Source: Dallia pectoralis
Lineage: Eukaryota; Chordata; Actinopteri; Esociformes; Umbridae
Length of the DNA stretch: 64,000 bases
Reading direction: 5' to 3'
Assembly: GCA_029465975.1 (NCBI GenBank)
Contig: CM055728.1
Span: forward strand, 14,886,205 to 14,950,204
Part shown: in pieces, positions 37,990-59,234 of the stretch
Layout: every line of letters begins with the position of its first letter
How positions within the stretch are numbered: the first letter of the stretch is position 1
Position numbers and translations under genes: made by a program
Notes under the pieces: generated by a model
What the model saw: the letters and a program-made list of their open reading frames with translations, nothing else
What the model was told of the DNA's origin: nothing
Databases searched by the model: none

Positions 37990-40900
37990 ATGGTCACACC
38001 TGAGAATTTGTCTGGCGAGACAGGTGGTAAAGGGGAGTGTCAATCTAACCAGGAGGCGTCGGCGATGTCTGTGGACATGGACACCGCGATCGTGCTTCTT
38101 GGAGCGGGTGTAACAGCCATCACACACCCGCTGCTCTACGTCAAGCTGTTAATTCAGGTGCTGTAGCCAGGGTTGGCAGCTCTATTAACATACTATTGTT
38201 TTCCTTTTGATTAAATGAGTGTGCGTTTGCTTGCTATATAGTATGAACATGTCCCTAGTCCAACCTCAGTGTTATCTCACATGACATGAGTACGTATATT
38301 CCTGGGGAGAACAGATAGGCGCTATGTAGCTAACATAACTGCCAATATTATTTATATTTTGTTACATATACTATAATACATTGCCTGTTGTGCTGTACTG
38401 TTCATTAATACCCTAAGCCGAACATGCAACCTTTTCGTTAACTGAAAGTGCGTGCTAAAACCCTGCAGCTACAGCCAGCCTGTTTAAAGCTAGATAATTT
38501 GGAAAGACAATCTGTAATTTATGCAAGCTTGTTTACAGTTAGTAGTGTGTACTTGCAGGTTGGACACGAGCCCCTCGCACCAACTGTTGGAACCACCATG
38601 TTTGGGAGAAAAGTGTTGTACCTTCCTGGATTCTTTTCATATGGTGAGTGTGTCTTGTTATCTATAGTTTAGCCATTCTTATGTTTAACCCAATATTCCG
38701 ATGGTGAGTGTGTCTTGTTGTCTATAGTTTAGCCATTCTTATGTTTAACCCAATATTCCGATGGTGAGTGTGTCTTGTTATCTATAGTTTAGCCATTCTT
38801 ATGTTTAACCCAATATTCCTATGGTGAGTGTGTCTTGTTATCTATAGTTTTTATGTTTAACCCAATATTCCTATGGTGAGTGTGTCTTGTTGTCTATAGT
38901 TTAGCCATTCTTATGTTTAACCCAATATTCCTATGGTGAGTGTGTCTTGTTGTCTATAGTTTAGCCATTCTTATGTTTAACCCAATATTCCTATGGTGAG
39001 TGTGTCTTGTTATCTATAGTTTAGCCATTCTTATGTTTAACCCAATATTCCTATGGTGAGTGTGTCTTGTTGTCTATAGTTTAGCCATTCTTATGTTTAA
39101 CCCAATATTCCTATGGTGAGTGTGTCTTGTTGTCTATAGTTTAGCCATTCTTATGTTTAACCCAATATTCCGATGGTGAGTGTGTCTTGTTGTCTATAGT
39201 TTAGCCATTCTTATGTTTAACCCAATATTCCTATGGTGAGTGTGTCTTGTTGTCTATAGTTTAGCCATTCTTATGTTTAACCCAATATTCCTATGGTGAG
39301 TGTGTCTTGTTGTCTATAGTTTAGCCATTCTTATGTTTAACCCAATATTCCTATGGTGAGTGTGTCTTGTTGTCTATAGTTTAGCCATTCTTATGTTTAA
39401 CCCAATATTCCTATGTGTGTCTATAGTTTAGCCATTCTTATGTTTAACCCAATATTCCTATGGTGAGTGTGTCTTGTTGTCTATAGTTTAGCCATTCTTA
39501 TGTTTAACCCAATATTCCTATGGTGAGTGTGTCTTGTTGTCTATAGTTTAGCCATTCTTATGTTTAACCCAATATTCCTATGGTGAGTGTGTCTTGTTGT
39601 CTATAGTTTAGCCATTCTTATGTTTAACTTGTTGTCTATAGTTTAATATGTTTCCAATATTCCTATGGTGAGTGTGTCTTGTTGTCTATAGTTTAGCCAT
39701 TCTTATGTTTAACCCAATATTCCTATGGTGAGTGTGTCTTGTTGTCTATAGTTTAGCCATTTCCTATGGTGAGTGTGTCTTGTTGTCTATAGTTTAGCCA
39801 TTCTTATGTTTCTATAGTTTAGCCATTCTTACAATATTCCTATGGTGAGTGTGTCTTGTTGTCTATAGTTTAGCCATTCTTATGTTTCACACAATATTCC
39901 TATGGTGAGTGTGTCTTGTTGTCTATAGTTTAGCCATTCTTATGTTTAACACAATATTCCTATGGTGAGTGTGTCTTGTTGTCTATAGTTTAGCCATTCT
40001 TATGTTTAACCCAATATTCCTATGGTGAGTGTGTCTTGTTGTCTATAGTTTAGCCATTCTTATGTTTCACACAATATTCCTATGGTGAGTGTGTCTTGTT
40101 GTCTATAGTTTAGCCATTCTTATGTTTCACACAATATTCCTATGGTGAGTGTGTCTTGTCCATAGTTTAGCCATTCTTATGTTTCACACAATAGTGGAAG
40201 GAACATGTGTCAGACGTGATGTCTTCGCCCACAGCACAACACATTGTACAGGTGGATGGAAAGCGAGGTCTCTTCCGTGGTCTCTCCCCTCGTATTATGT
40301 CCAGTGCCATCTCCACCATGGTTCGGGGTAAATTAAAGCAGGTGAGTAAATGCTAGAAGCACAGGTAAGGCTCTACTCACCTGTAGTTTTGACTCAAAGA
40401 TGCCTTACAATTATTTTTCCTCCAGGCAATTCCAGCAGAGGAGGCAGAGCATGTTTCAAACAAAGACAACTTGAAGACCTCCCTCAGGAAAGTTGTCAAT
40501 GAGGTAAGAATGCAAAGTTTAATAGGGCACATTGTGGACATTTGCTCTACCACATTTCATTGTTTTACAACATGATATCAAAATGGGTTTGGTGGTGAGT
40601 TTTCACTATTACGCAACACAACAAAGTCCACAATGTCAAAGTAAAAAATACAATTGGTAAATTGATCTAAATTAAATTACAAATATAAAACAAAAAAGTA
40701 TTGATTGCATACACGTTCAGCCCTTTTGTTGACACACCTGAAAGAGCTGTGGTGCAACCAATTGTCTTCAGAAGTCATGTTCGTAGATGAATGGAGTTCA
40801 CCTGTGTGCATTTACTTTGATTCACATGACTTTATAATGACACATGTCTTTGGGAAGATGTATTAGTGCATTATTTGTGGATTTGCATTTGCCATTATCC

Positions 40901-43900
40901 TTCTCTTGCTGATGTATTCTTTCCAAGTAATCCCTCAACTTGAATTATGTAGAGCAGTTGTCTCAAACTGTATCTATGGGAGGCCGAGTGTTTGCAGGTT
41001 TTCACTCTGACTTTGTATTTGGTTGATTAATTAGGTCACTAATTGGTTTGGTTCTACCCTCACCTGGTTGTTTATGTCTGAACTGAGAACCAATTGTTTA
41101 TGGGTCGGAGGTGGCTAAACTAATACTGTGACTCTGCTTTATTTCATTTTTTATAGTCTTTGCAGATAAGACCAAACTGGAGAACATTTATAAATTACCT
41201 TTTGACACATTAAAAGAATAGGTATTTCTTTAAAGTTGTTTCCTTTTTTCATCATAAATGGATGTAAGCTCAAGTTGATAAACAACAATGCAATTTATTT
41301 CTTAGCATTTATTAGTTATCTTTACTAAAGGGACCCATATGTGTCTTTTGCTTCCTATTGCCAAAGACTTCACATTCTTCCACCTTCTCCACCATTTTAG
41401 GCTCTACTTAATTCTGATTTAATATGTGTAATGGTAGTTGATATATTTTGGTTGTTATCAGCGGGATTATGAACAGGCATAGTATCTTTAGCGCATAGCA
41501 TGTTGTAGAGCCAACTATTTGGAAAGTAATGGGAAGTTAAAAATACATTTCTTCTTAAAAATATATCTGGTTGTGATTTCCCGTCCTCCTGAGGATGTCA
41601 CTTTTAAAATGTCTGTTATTAAATGTTACATTTCTTTTGCAGCATCCTGACACTCTGACATTCTTGTGTTAGGGGCCTTGGAAGTTAAGCAGAATAATCT
41701 TGTATTTGATCTAATATTGAAAATGGCACTAGGGAAGGGGTTATGTTATCTGTTAACTAATATTTGTCATTGTTTGTTTGATTTCTTAATCTTTCCCAAG
41801 ACCTCACATGAGATGGTAATTCAGTGCTTGTCCCGGATAGTAACTCATCCTTTACATGGTAAGTCCCACAGCTATTATTATTGTCAGTATTTTTGTCAAA
41901 TTGCTTGTAATATAGTCTCATTTGGGCACTGTAGCTCAGTGTAATTTGTATTATTTTATATATACTTTAGTTCTTAGGGTTAATGTCCTTGTGATAGCCT
42001 TCAAATAAGTTTAATTGTGAAAGATTTAATACCTCTTGCAAAGATACATTTTTTGCTACCGTAAAATATTTTTGTGGAGTTGTTGTATATATTGGTAGAA
42101 AAAAATGTGACTCTGTTAGACACTTTAACATTGTTTTTTCCTTAAAATAAAACTGTCTTGTTTTCTAGTTATCTCAGTGCGCTGCATGGCCCAGTTCGTA
42201 GGGAGAGAGGTCAAGTACAGGTAAGGAATGACACATAAAGCAGAACTCACATAGTGATTGATTTTGTTAACCGCTGCTCAATGTGTCATGAATGCTGGGT
42301 AATTCATCTAACACTGTAGGAACGTCATTAATAGCAAGCGTGTTAGTCATTTTAGTATTTCTGGTGCTGGAAATTTGAAAGATTTAACTTAATTTACTGT
42401 TATGCTTAACATAATGTTTGTCATCTCAAATCAGCTGCATCACACTTAACAATAGTTTTGATAGCCTTAACATATAAGCCATATGAAATTTGGAAAGTGA
42501 AAATGAAATCATAAATCCTGATTGTATTCATATCTCAAATACTCTTATTTGCAAATGAACACTTGGTTTTGAAGTTTTCATCTGTGTTTCCTCTTTGAAT
42601 ATGAAAGGGGTTTGTTCAGCTGCATAAACAGAATCTTCCAGGAGGAAGGCATAGGTGGATTCTTTGTGTAAGTCTCTCCATTTACACCACTGAAAAAAAT
42701 GTTTTAGCAGTCGGAATTTGTAAGGATGAAAATTGGACAACTTCACTTTGTTAACCATAATTTTTATTGACATGATCATCACAGTGTTTTATGTGTTTTT
42801 ATAATATGTGAAGCACTACATGCAAAATCAAATGATCCTTCATTAATGAGTATCATCTATGTTCTCAGCTATTGTACATTATTATCATTTATATTAAAGG
42901 TTATATAACACATCATTATTCTCACAGCTAACCAAATTCTGATATAACGTATTTGACAATGTTTTGGCCATATGTATGTCCTTGACTCTTATTTTGTGTG
43001 TGTGTGCGCAGGGGGGTCGTGCCCCATGTTCTAGGAGAGGTCATCTTCCTGTGGTGTTGTAATCTCTTGGCCCATTTAATCAACACGTATGCTGTGGACG
43101 ACAATGTAAGGAACATTTAGATCCATCTAAGTACCCGTTTAAGTTCAGCTGCTAGAAGAATACAGTAAAAAAAAGAAGTTGAGTTTAAAAGTCATTGCCA
43201 GGTGTTCTCTTTATACTTTTTGTGATATCCAACATTTTTAAATTGTACAAGTTCTTTATGGTATTTATGTTTAAATCTTATTTCACACATTACATTATTA
43301 CATTATCACAGTTCACTCATAAACAACGTAAACAACAGGATGATTTTTCCCCCAAACATTTTAGTAATCCAGCATCCAGTATGAATAAGTTGTAAAGGTT
43401 TTGTGGCAGCACTTCTGTCAGGCATAACTGTTTCCCCTTACCTCTTGTTTTTTTTAGTTCAGCCAAGCCTCAGCAGTGAGAAGCTACTCTAAGTTTGTGA
43501 TGGGGGTAAGTTTAGGTGCACAGTATCTACATGCCACTGGTACTGCCTCTTTTGAATGAAATGTGGTGGTTAAATTATTTCAGGAGTTGGCATTACGGTG
43601 TAGTACTTAGTTATCCCATGGTTAAACTCTGATCTTTAAACTGTCCCCAGATTGCAGTAAGTGTGTTGACGTATCCCTTTATGCTGGTTGCAGACCTAAT
43701 GGCCATCAACAACTGTGGGTAAGTAATTAGTAAGATCACGTTTACAAATAAAAAAGAAAAACGGTTTCATTGATGATTGTACCATTTCCGCATAGTGACC
43801 AAAAATACCTATAAGAAATGTGACTATATAATTTTGACGGACAATGTACCGGAATAATATGTAAAAAATGTCTTACGTTTATAATCTGTTAATTAACACC

Positions 43901-44430
43901 GGTACTGTTGTTGACATGTTAATATGTTTTTTTGTTGTATGATCTTGTGCACAGTGTTTAAGATGAAAATAGGTGTTACTGAAAGTATTCACTTTACAGT
44001 TCAGACAATGAAAATGTTTGTTAAGGTCACATTTCTAAAGCATAATGAAGGGTTTTTGAATCGCTTAAAAAAAATAATCCCCCACTGTTGAGTTGGTATG
44101 TTCCATTTTTAAGTTAGTATGTTCTACAGTACATTGTGTCTTTTTGGGTCAAATACAGTCTGTTAGCTTTTGATGGATCTGTCATGTGTATTCTCAGCCT
44201 GGTGGCTGGTCTTCCCCCTTACTCTCCCATCTTTAAGACCTGGTTCCACTGTTGGGCTCACCTAAGTCATGAGGTACAGTCACGCTCACAAATAGACACA
44301 ACACGTATGTGTGTTAGTGTGTGTTTTTTATGTCCTTTTCTGCCTCATCCATTAGAGCCGCCTTTTCAGAGGATCCAGCTTTTTCTTCCGCCGTGTGCCT
44401 GTGACAGCAATGACTTTGACTGAGGAGTGA
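37990..44430 (+). CDS. mtch1: Mitochondrial carrier homolog 1 (MTCH1/PSAP), 12 coding exons
   Basis: Exons 37990-38157, 38559-38643, 40235-40341, 40426-40503, 41801-41858, 42169-42220, 42608-42667, 43012-43105, 43458-43505, 43651-43718, 44198-44273 and 44356-44430 all have GT-AG borders and matching phases. They give 969 bp, 322 aa. Recognisable segments are LLGAGVTAITHPLLYVKLL (N-terminal), VQVDGKRGLFRGLSPR, IVTHPLHVISVRCMAQF, FSQASAVRSYSKFVMG, LTYPFMLVADLMAINNCG and FRGSSFFFRRV (C-terminal). These match MTCH1 more closely than MTCH2. MTCH1 is a degenerate SLC25-fold protein of the outer mitochondrial membrane, linked to membrane-protein insertion and apoptosis. It is shorter than the human protein, lacking a long N-terminal extension and the short segment before FSQ that some human isoforms carry. 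Intron 2 holds a 60-bp minisatellite starting at the splice donor. Codon 26 is an alternative ATG. Confidence 0.93.
38641..40195. repeat. 60-bp minisatellite starting on the exon 2 / intron 2 junction of mtch1
   Basis: About 26 copies of a 60-bp unit starting ATGGTGAGTGTGTCTTGT and including CTATAGTTTAGCCATTC and AACCCAATATTCC. The first copy begins with the last three coding bases of exon 2 (ATG) and the true donor GTGAGT at 38644, so every later copy carries a duplicate donor. A few copies between 39400 and 39840 are truncated or rearranged. The last full copies carry CACACAATATTCC variants. Confidence 0.97.
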
Positions 44431-44760
44431 TGTCATCAACCAACGCACAACCTGTGCCAGTGTTCTCTGTCTGTATCGGTACCCCAAACAAGATCAACAA
44501 CTTCATCTACCTTAAAACCTTCAGTGGATACTGCAGAAGCAGCAAGATATTAAAGGGCAAGGTGATACGCTAAACTTTATATTCCAGAATAAAAGTCAAA
44601 ATCGTAAATAATGTAGCCGCTTAATTGTAAAGTTAGAGGAGTGAGGACATTCCTCTTAAGCCCCCTAGACATGATCAGCACCAAGAAGGCTCTGCACAGG
44701 CAGGCCTGTTCCACTGCTATAGGCCAGGCATTTAAAACCAAATAATTGGTTTTATAATTG
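44431..44760 (+). other. mtch1 3' UTR and flank
   Basis: Sequence after the mtch1 stop, ending at the 21-bp array. It includes the candidate polyadenylation signal listed next. Confidence 0.5.
44588..44593 (+). promoter_or_regulatory. Candidate mtch1 polyadenylation signal
   Basis: First AATAAA after the mtch1 stop codon, 158 bp downstream, in an AT-rich stretch. Position fits a short 3' UTR, but this is not confirmed. Confidence 0.45.
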
Positions 44761-44949
44761 GTCAACCCTCCTTATGCGCAGGTCAACCCTCCTTATGCGC
44801 TGGTCAACCCTCCTTATCCGCTGGTCAACCCTCCTTATGCGCTGGTCAACCCTCCTTATGCGCTGGTCAACCCTCCTTATGCGCTGGTCAACCCTCCTTA
44901 TGGGCAGGTCAACCCTCCTTATGCGCAGGTCAACCCTCCTTATGCGCAG
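44761..44949. repeat. 21-bp minisatellite downstream of mtch1
   Basis: Exactly nine copies of a 21-bp unit, GTCAACCCTCCTTATGCGC followed by AG or TG. Single-base variants occur (TATCCG, TATGGG). Open on both strands because of its length and composition. Confidence 0.96.
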
Positions 44950-47933
44950 GTGAAACAAATGGGTTCTTATCTTTTGTAGGAAGAATACTCAAATTGCCTA
45001 TTCTCCTATGACATCTCATGTTGCCCAAAGTACTGCCGCTCATTGGATGTTTTTTTGTTAATTGCACCATTCTCTGTAAACTCTAGACACTGTTGTGTTT
45101 GAAAAGCCCAGAAGGTCAGCAGTTTTTGACATGCTGAAACTACACCGACTGACACCAACAGTCAAACCGAACTCAAAGTCGCTTAGTTGAACAACAGCTA
45201 AACCTTTTGAACATGTCTGCATGCTTTATATACTACGTTGTAGCTACATGGTTAGCTGTTTTGCTATTTGCAATAACAAGAAGGTTTAACTTAAATGAGC
45301 CGGTTAGTGTATTATTTTACTATGCGAGTCCAAACCCTTTTATAATAATTTAACTTATTTTTCTATTTCTTTATTTTTATATATCGTTTAAGTTTTATGT
45401 AGGCTTTGGAATTGGGAAAGATGGATGCTAAATTAATATGTGAATTGAATGCCAAATTCGCAAAATCAATGGCAAGGAAAAGATGGCATTCAAACATGCT
45501 TTTTTGACTATCGTCAGAAGTCTAACCAGAAATAAGTCTATTCAGAAACATCATACTCTCATAATAGATTCCCAACGTGTAGTCTAAATCCCACCTATTT
45601 ATACTTTTACTTAATTCTCGGAAGTTGAATAAAAACATTAATAGGCTTTTGGGATATGCACCAGAAATATGTAGTTCTGAGGTTAAATCGGGGTTAGGAT
45701 AACATGTTTTGTTTTGAGGTAAATAAATCTCACTAACAATGTATGAGTTGTGAAGACTTGATATACAAGGAAACAAAATGTCAGATGCTAACAAGTTGCT
45801 AACCTTAAAACTATTATCTTATCAGCTTGAATGAATATGCAAGGATACATTAATGTTTGCTGTATTTCTATGTACAGTATACTTCCCCCTTAAATGTTGT
45901 GATGGCCTTAACTAATGGCTGCATGGACTGAACCACTGTGCCCCAAAATATAATTTTGCTCCAGACAGCAAATATTTCTCTTCAGTTAAAAAGCGGTTCT
46001 AGATCTACGACTAGATGATATTTGGGGTTTAGTCTCCTGTTAACTAGACATTAAGTACAGCAATACGAGCGGCCATTTTCCAAGGTACAGTCAAGGACAC
46101 AATATATCAAATTCAGGACTAAAGACATTGGTCTGCTTTGTGTATCCATTTTTGTCATGAATATTGGGAAACTAGTATTGTCACAACCCAAATGGAAACA
46201 GACTAGAAATTCTACACCCCCTTTGCGCAGTCTTCACATTTTCCCAAAATGTTTACCGTAGTGATTTCTGTTAACACCCAGTACTAATTCTTGATGGAAG
46301 CTCCATTGGCAGCCATTGTAACTGTGAGTTTTTCAATATGTTGTACTACTTTCTATCTATTAATAGCTTTTCCTCAGTATATTTATTTGGCATATTTTAA
46401 TAAAGCAAAATTTCAACTGAGTCTCAGATCTTTCCGTCACGTGTTTATTAATTCTTAGGCTGAACCAAAAACCCATTAACGGTTTTGAAAGCCGTTCTCG
46501 CATGTCTTAAGCAATAAAGGTTTGTGGTTCACCGCAAATTTGTACAATTATTTACTTGTATTTTGATGGACTATAACTGCTTTTTTTTGCAGAAGTACTG
46601 CCATGTTGTTTTCTTATGAAACCTCTCATACTCCCCTATCATTTCCACCCAAGCAGCTCATGAGTGGTCTTTGGGTTCCTGTCAACAGAGGTACTGAGTA
46701 AAACAAACATCAGAAAACAAGCTGCAGGTCACCACAGGACTGACCACATTATCTATGCTGATGTAATACAGAATACAGTGGAACTTAGTTGGGCTGATGT
46801 CCCTTAATTCGGTCAGCACTAGCATTTTCAATACGAAGCTCAAGCTTTGTGATGACAACATACAGTAGATTATTAAGAACTTAAGTTGGTCAACTTAAGA
46901 TGACTGTTACATAGCTGTATTATTGCCAATTGAAGTTGTGGAAGATATTTACTTTAGACTAGGCCTGGTTATTAATGTAACACACCCAACAGTATCAGCG
47001 TAGTTTTACCTGCATTATCTGGGGAGGTGGTATTACTTTTCACATGGATGTTAATGGAGTATGGCCGGTTGTCCCCCTCTTTAGTGTCCTTCCTTGGTGA
47101 TGGTCACAGTAGGCCTCAATTGAGCCATTATTTCCCCCACCATGAGATCACAGACCAGCAGAGACAGTTTGAATTAAGTGATTTATACATTTATATTTAC
47201 AAGTATTTATGTTATTATTGCCTAATTTCATATCTATATTTATTATTTCATAGCTGTATTTATCTATTTAATATTGACGCAAATGGCGTTCTATAGAAAC
47301 CCACATTTGCAAGAAATAATTTGCTGTATTGTGATGACAATTGTTGTGACTTGTGTTCTGGGTAACTTTCTATAAATAGACTATACAAACTGGTTGGTCC
47401 TGCTAATGTTCTTCATTTTCAAGGCTAGTGTGCAGGGTGTGGAGCTAAAACTGAATCTCACCCTTCTCCTGTTTGGATGAAAAAATAACAGTTGGTCTTT
47501 GCGTGAATCTGCTGTTTCTCCAGCTGTTGCTCCACCTTTAACTAGTTATTTCCCCCTATTGCTACACCTCTGAAATTATAAAAATGCCTTGCACTTTGTT
47601 AAAATGTGGTGTAAGTTCATATTCAAATCCATTTCCAGGGGTTAATATATACAGCCCTGGCACTTGTCCATTTACCAGTGAAAAAAACAATACACTTTTA
47701 CCTGTCAAAACAAAGCGCACACGATTGGACAACATATTCAGTGCATTATTCATTTTATAATGGCTGTGGAAAAAATATACCCACGCATTATGATTCAACA
47801 TTCATAATCGCTACACACAAAGATCTACAAGAAAAAAAAGCATACTCCGCCATCAAACAATATTAAACACAATATGATGATCCCACACATTTTTACCGAG
47901 CAGATCACCAAGATTCCTCTGTAGACATGCAGA

Positions 47934-47965
<32 letters not shown>

Positions 47966-49970
47966 CACGCCTAGCAATATAAATTAAAAACACAATTGTT
48001 CATCCACCTCCATTCTTGTCAAATTTGACATTACAGCAAAATCATTTGGTAATCAAGCATCAGTAGAAGGTGAGACTATCCTCAATTAGTTCAGTCCCTG
48101 TCAATAACAAGCATAAAGTCTGGATATCCAGAGTCAGCAAGTAATTTAAATACTATAGATATTGATGAAGACCAATCATCTTCCCCATGTGATAAAAACC
48201 CTGCATGAAGCTAAGGATAACAGCATTTGAAAATTAACATGCCATTACAATTTTCATCTAATCCATTTTGGAATTACATTCGAATCATTATTAAGGAATT
48301 TGATTGTGTTCAAATTTAACGGACAGTCAAATTGCAGAAACCAGTAACAGAAAGACGGTTAGAGTTTGCAACTCAAGTCAGACATTACACATGTCACATC
48401 CTTAATACAAAACATGTCATTTTTAAAGGTTACTCTAAAAGCACAGTTGCTATGTTATAGAAAGAGAAAAAATAGACATGAGGGGAACTAAAAGGTGAGG
48501 TGAATTACATCCACCGTTGGATTTGGTCACCAAGCAAAGAACCTGAGAAAAGCACTCTTTCTATTCTTATTACCTCCATTCTGCATTAAACCAACATGCT
48601 AACTCACCTACTGTACCAAACCCCATATAAACAGCAAGTGTAGGACAGGATACCGGGAAAAAAAAAAATAAACAGAAGAACGACATCTGACATCACATCT
48701 AGCTTCATTACCAAACAGGATATTACAAAGGGTTTATATTTGGCTTTGATCTTTAGCTAGGAATATCCATGTATCCAACATGAGATCCAACGGGGCATTG
48801 TCTGAACAATTAGAACAGCATGACAATGCTACTGTTACATTGGCTGACTGTCAAATGAAGAACTAATGTAAACTGTGGGCTTCTGAGAACATATTTACAT
48901 TTCAAATGTAAACATGTGTCAGTGGTGTTTCTATTGCTAAACAAACTTGCATAGATCCTTGTATAAAACCACTCTACCGTTGACGGTAGTGAAGAACAAT
49001 TGCAAGGGAACAAAACAACTACCATACATTAAAACCCTAATCAATAAGACAGAATTGTTTTGAAATAATTCAGATAATCTGAGCTTTCAATGTCCATGGG
49101 ATTAGGTTGCCTGTCAGAAGCCATAGCATTCAAGACGCTTCAGTAGAAAGCACTTTAAAAACACATTAAAACATTCACATATAATCCCTGATAATTATTT
49201 TACATCCAATAACTCAGTTTCAAATGTTTTGAAATGGTCAAAATAAAAAATAAAGATATGCATTGTGTACGCTAAGCCACTCCCTCTTTAATAAAAAAAC
49301 AAAAAACAAAGAAAAGCTAGCGCTTTACAGAAGTGAGGCATATTGGATTGCAGTCCCTTACTGGTCACCCAGGTAAGACTGAAGCTTGTTTATAGAAGTA
49401 AGGGATGCTGGTTTATTATTGTCCCCAGGTGAGAAAGGGCTGTGGCCCGTAGAGGAACAGGTGCTGGTAAATGTTCAGTACTGCAGAAATGTGAAACAGG
49501 GGTCATGTTCATGTTGGACTGATGCTAGTGGTGGAGATCCATGAGAGATGGTCCCATACGCCAAAGAGATATCAACCTCACAAAGATGTTTCTTTGGTCG
49601 ATGCCAAACTAAATTAAGGGGTGGATTAGCAAGTGAGTTCATGCAGAAAACAATTACTCCAGTAAGAATTGAGTTTGCATAATATCGTCCAGCACTGCAC
49701 TGGATTTTCTGGATTGACAACGAGACTTGCGAGTTGGAGTACGCCATGGTAAACAGAGCCCGTCAACATGTCACCCGCAAACGAAGAAAGCTGGTACTTT
49801 CAGCAGAATGAGAAACACGGGATAGTCCCCACCTCCAAAGCCCAAATGCTAATTTTGCTTATAACTCAAATGTTATTCCTGCTGCTAGAGCGTTCTAGCT
49901 AGATCGTTAGGGTTTATGGTGCACTTCTTTAGAATGTCAGTAGCATGAGTGAATAGACAGACAACATGCT
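44950..49970. other. Region between convergent mtch1 and stk38
   Basis: No coding exon recognised. The right-hand part must include the stk38 3' UTR. A minus-strand AATAAA (TTTATT on +) lies at 49412-49417, about 555 bp beyond the stk38 stop, and others are further left. A (CA)n microsatellite is listed separately. Confidence 0.45.
47935..47964. repeat. (CA)n microsatellite
   Basis: Fifteen uninterrupted CA dinucleotides. Confidence 0.95.
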
Positions 49971-57378
<7,408 letters not shown>

Positions 57379-57384
57379 GGTTAC

Positions 57385-58775
57385 CTGAGGGACGAGACAG
57401 GGAGGGAGGATGGGTTTAGCCTATATCCATTAGGCATAAGAGGAAATAAACCTAGAGTAGTACAAATAAAGTGGCATTCTTCACAGTCCTTAGAAATGTA
57501 CTGGATTTCATTCAGAGTGGCTGGAAGCCTATAGTAAAATGTCTTTACGTTGAGCCATAACCAAACCTTTACTACAATGTTTGTAGCAACAAGCAGGGTT
57601 AATGAAAATTGGTCTCAGAGTCCCTTCAAGTGGAAGGAGGTTTACACTATGAGACTGTAAATTTGTTTTTACATAATCATTGTTGTAATGTTTCTGGTAT
57701 AAGGCAAGAATACATTAGATTTTTTATTGAACACTACAATGGGCAAAAAAATAATAAAAATTTGACCATGACATGATCATCAATACTGGTACCAGTTTCT
57801 CTTTATACATTGCAGCATCTAGAGCAGGGGTGTTCAGTCTCACCCAAAAAGTCTGGAGACTTAGGGTTTTCACTTCTACCTTATTGTTAATTTTACCAAC
57901 CTTTTCTCACAAATCTAAAGAACTCCCTGATTAGAGGGTTGCAATGAATAAATGTAGTGAAGACTGGTCTAGACTAAAATAAGAGTGGTTTAGGGTTTAT
58001 AGAGAATGGTCTGTAGAATTACATCTTGGAACGCACAACTTGTCTAGCCTTGTTATGGACAAGCTATCGCAGAAGACAAACACGCAGGTTTCCATTCCAG
58101 CTGAAAACCAAACAGCACACAATCACCGACACTGGTTGATATATACACTTGTGCTGTTATTAAATACCTGAGGGACACATCTGGAGTAAGTGGGCTGCCA
58201 CACTAGGTTACTGGGGATCAATTAATCAAGAACTGAACCAGACTTGCTGGCATCAGATGCTCCAACACTAATCTACATGAGGCCCTTTAGGTGTTGAAAA
58301 ACATTGCCTGGTTGGAAGACAGCTTTTCTATTGAGTGGTTGAATGTTGCAACTAAGGCGTCCAAATTTCTTTTTTTTAATATCCATCAGAAATACAAAAT
58401 GTTTATGAAATACGAGAAAACACACGTGTAGTAATATCATTTTCAATTTGCAATAAAACCGTGTTCCTAGGAATTTGATAGTATTGTCAGCATGGCATCG
58501 GCGGGTGGGCGGAGCTTCACACGCCACTCGAATTAACTTTCTTTCTAGGTGTCCATTAATAATAGACGTAATGTAGCTAGTTGGCTAATTGTTTTAGCCA
58601 ATATAGAAGCTAGTGCTGGTAGTACATTTCAAGTATTTTGTGTTTTTGGATAAATTCCATTGCGCATCATAAATAGTCCCGAATAAAATATTAGTAACAC
58701 TTCATAACTGGATTGTACCGAACACATTTTAGCTACAGTAACTACAGTGTAACTACGTTGTAGAAGTAACTGACT
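57385..58775. other. stk38 5' intron, no gene recognised
   Basis: Sequence upstream of the first coding exon of stk38. Part of the proposed first intron. No coding signal was seen. Confidence 0.4.
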
Positions 58776-59113
58776 AGTCGTTAAACCTAGTTACTGTCAT
58801 GGTGTAGGTAATACTGCAGTGAAAACATTATTAGTCGTTAAACCTAGTCACTGTCATCGTGTAGGTAATACTGCAGTGAAAACATTATTAGCCGTTAAAC
58901 CTAGTTACTGTCATGGTGTAGGTAATACTGCAGTGAAAACATTATTAGTCGTTAAACCTAGTCACTGTCATCGTGTAGGTAATACTACAGTGAAAACATT
59001 ATTAGCCGTTAAACCTAGTTACTGTCATCGTGTAGGTAATACTGCAGTGAAAACATTATTAGTCGTTAAACCTAGTTACCGTCATGGTGTAGGAAATACT
59101 GCAGTGAAAACAT
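58776..59113. repeat. 57-bp minisatellite
   Basis: Nearly six copies of a 57-bp unit containing GTCGTTAAACCTAGT and GTGTAGGTAATACTGCAGTG. It lies in the proposed first intron of stk38. Variants alternate GTC/GCC and CATGG/CATCG. Confidence 0.93.
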
Positions 59114-59234
59114 TTAGTTCCGTAAACAATCACATTTCCAATAAAAACGTAGCTACTGAAAAATGGCTACGTATAAAATAGGGGGAAATGTATTTGTATA
59201 GGTTGTTATACAGTATGTGATTCCCAACCAAACC

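Noticed and set aside
40950..41120. Dispersed-repeat-like segment in mtch1 intron 4 (GAGCAGTTGTCTCAAACTG...)
   Set aside because: Resembles fish repeats of the 'gagcagtgtttcccaac' kind, but the right end is not an inverse of the left and I found no target duplication.
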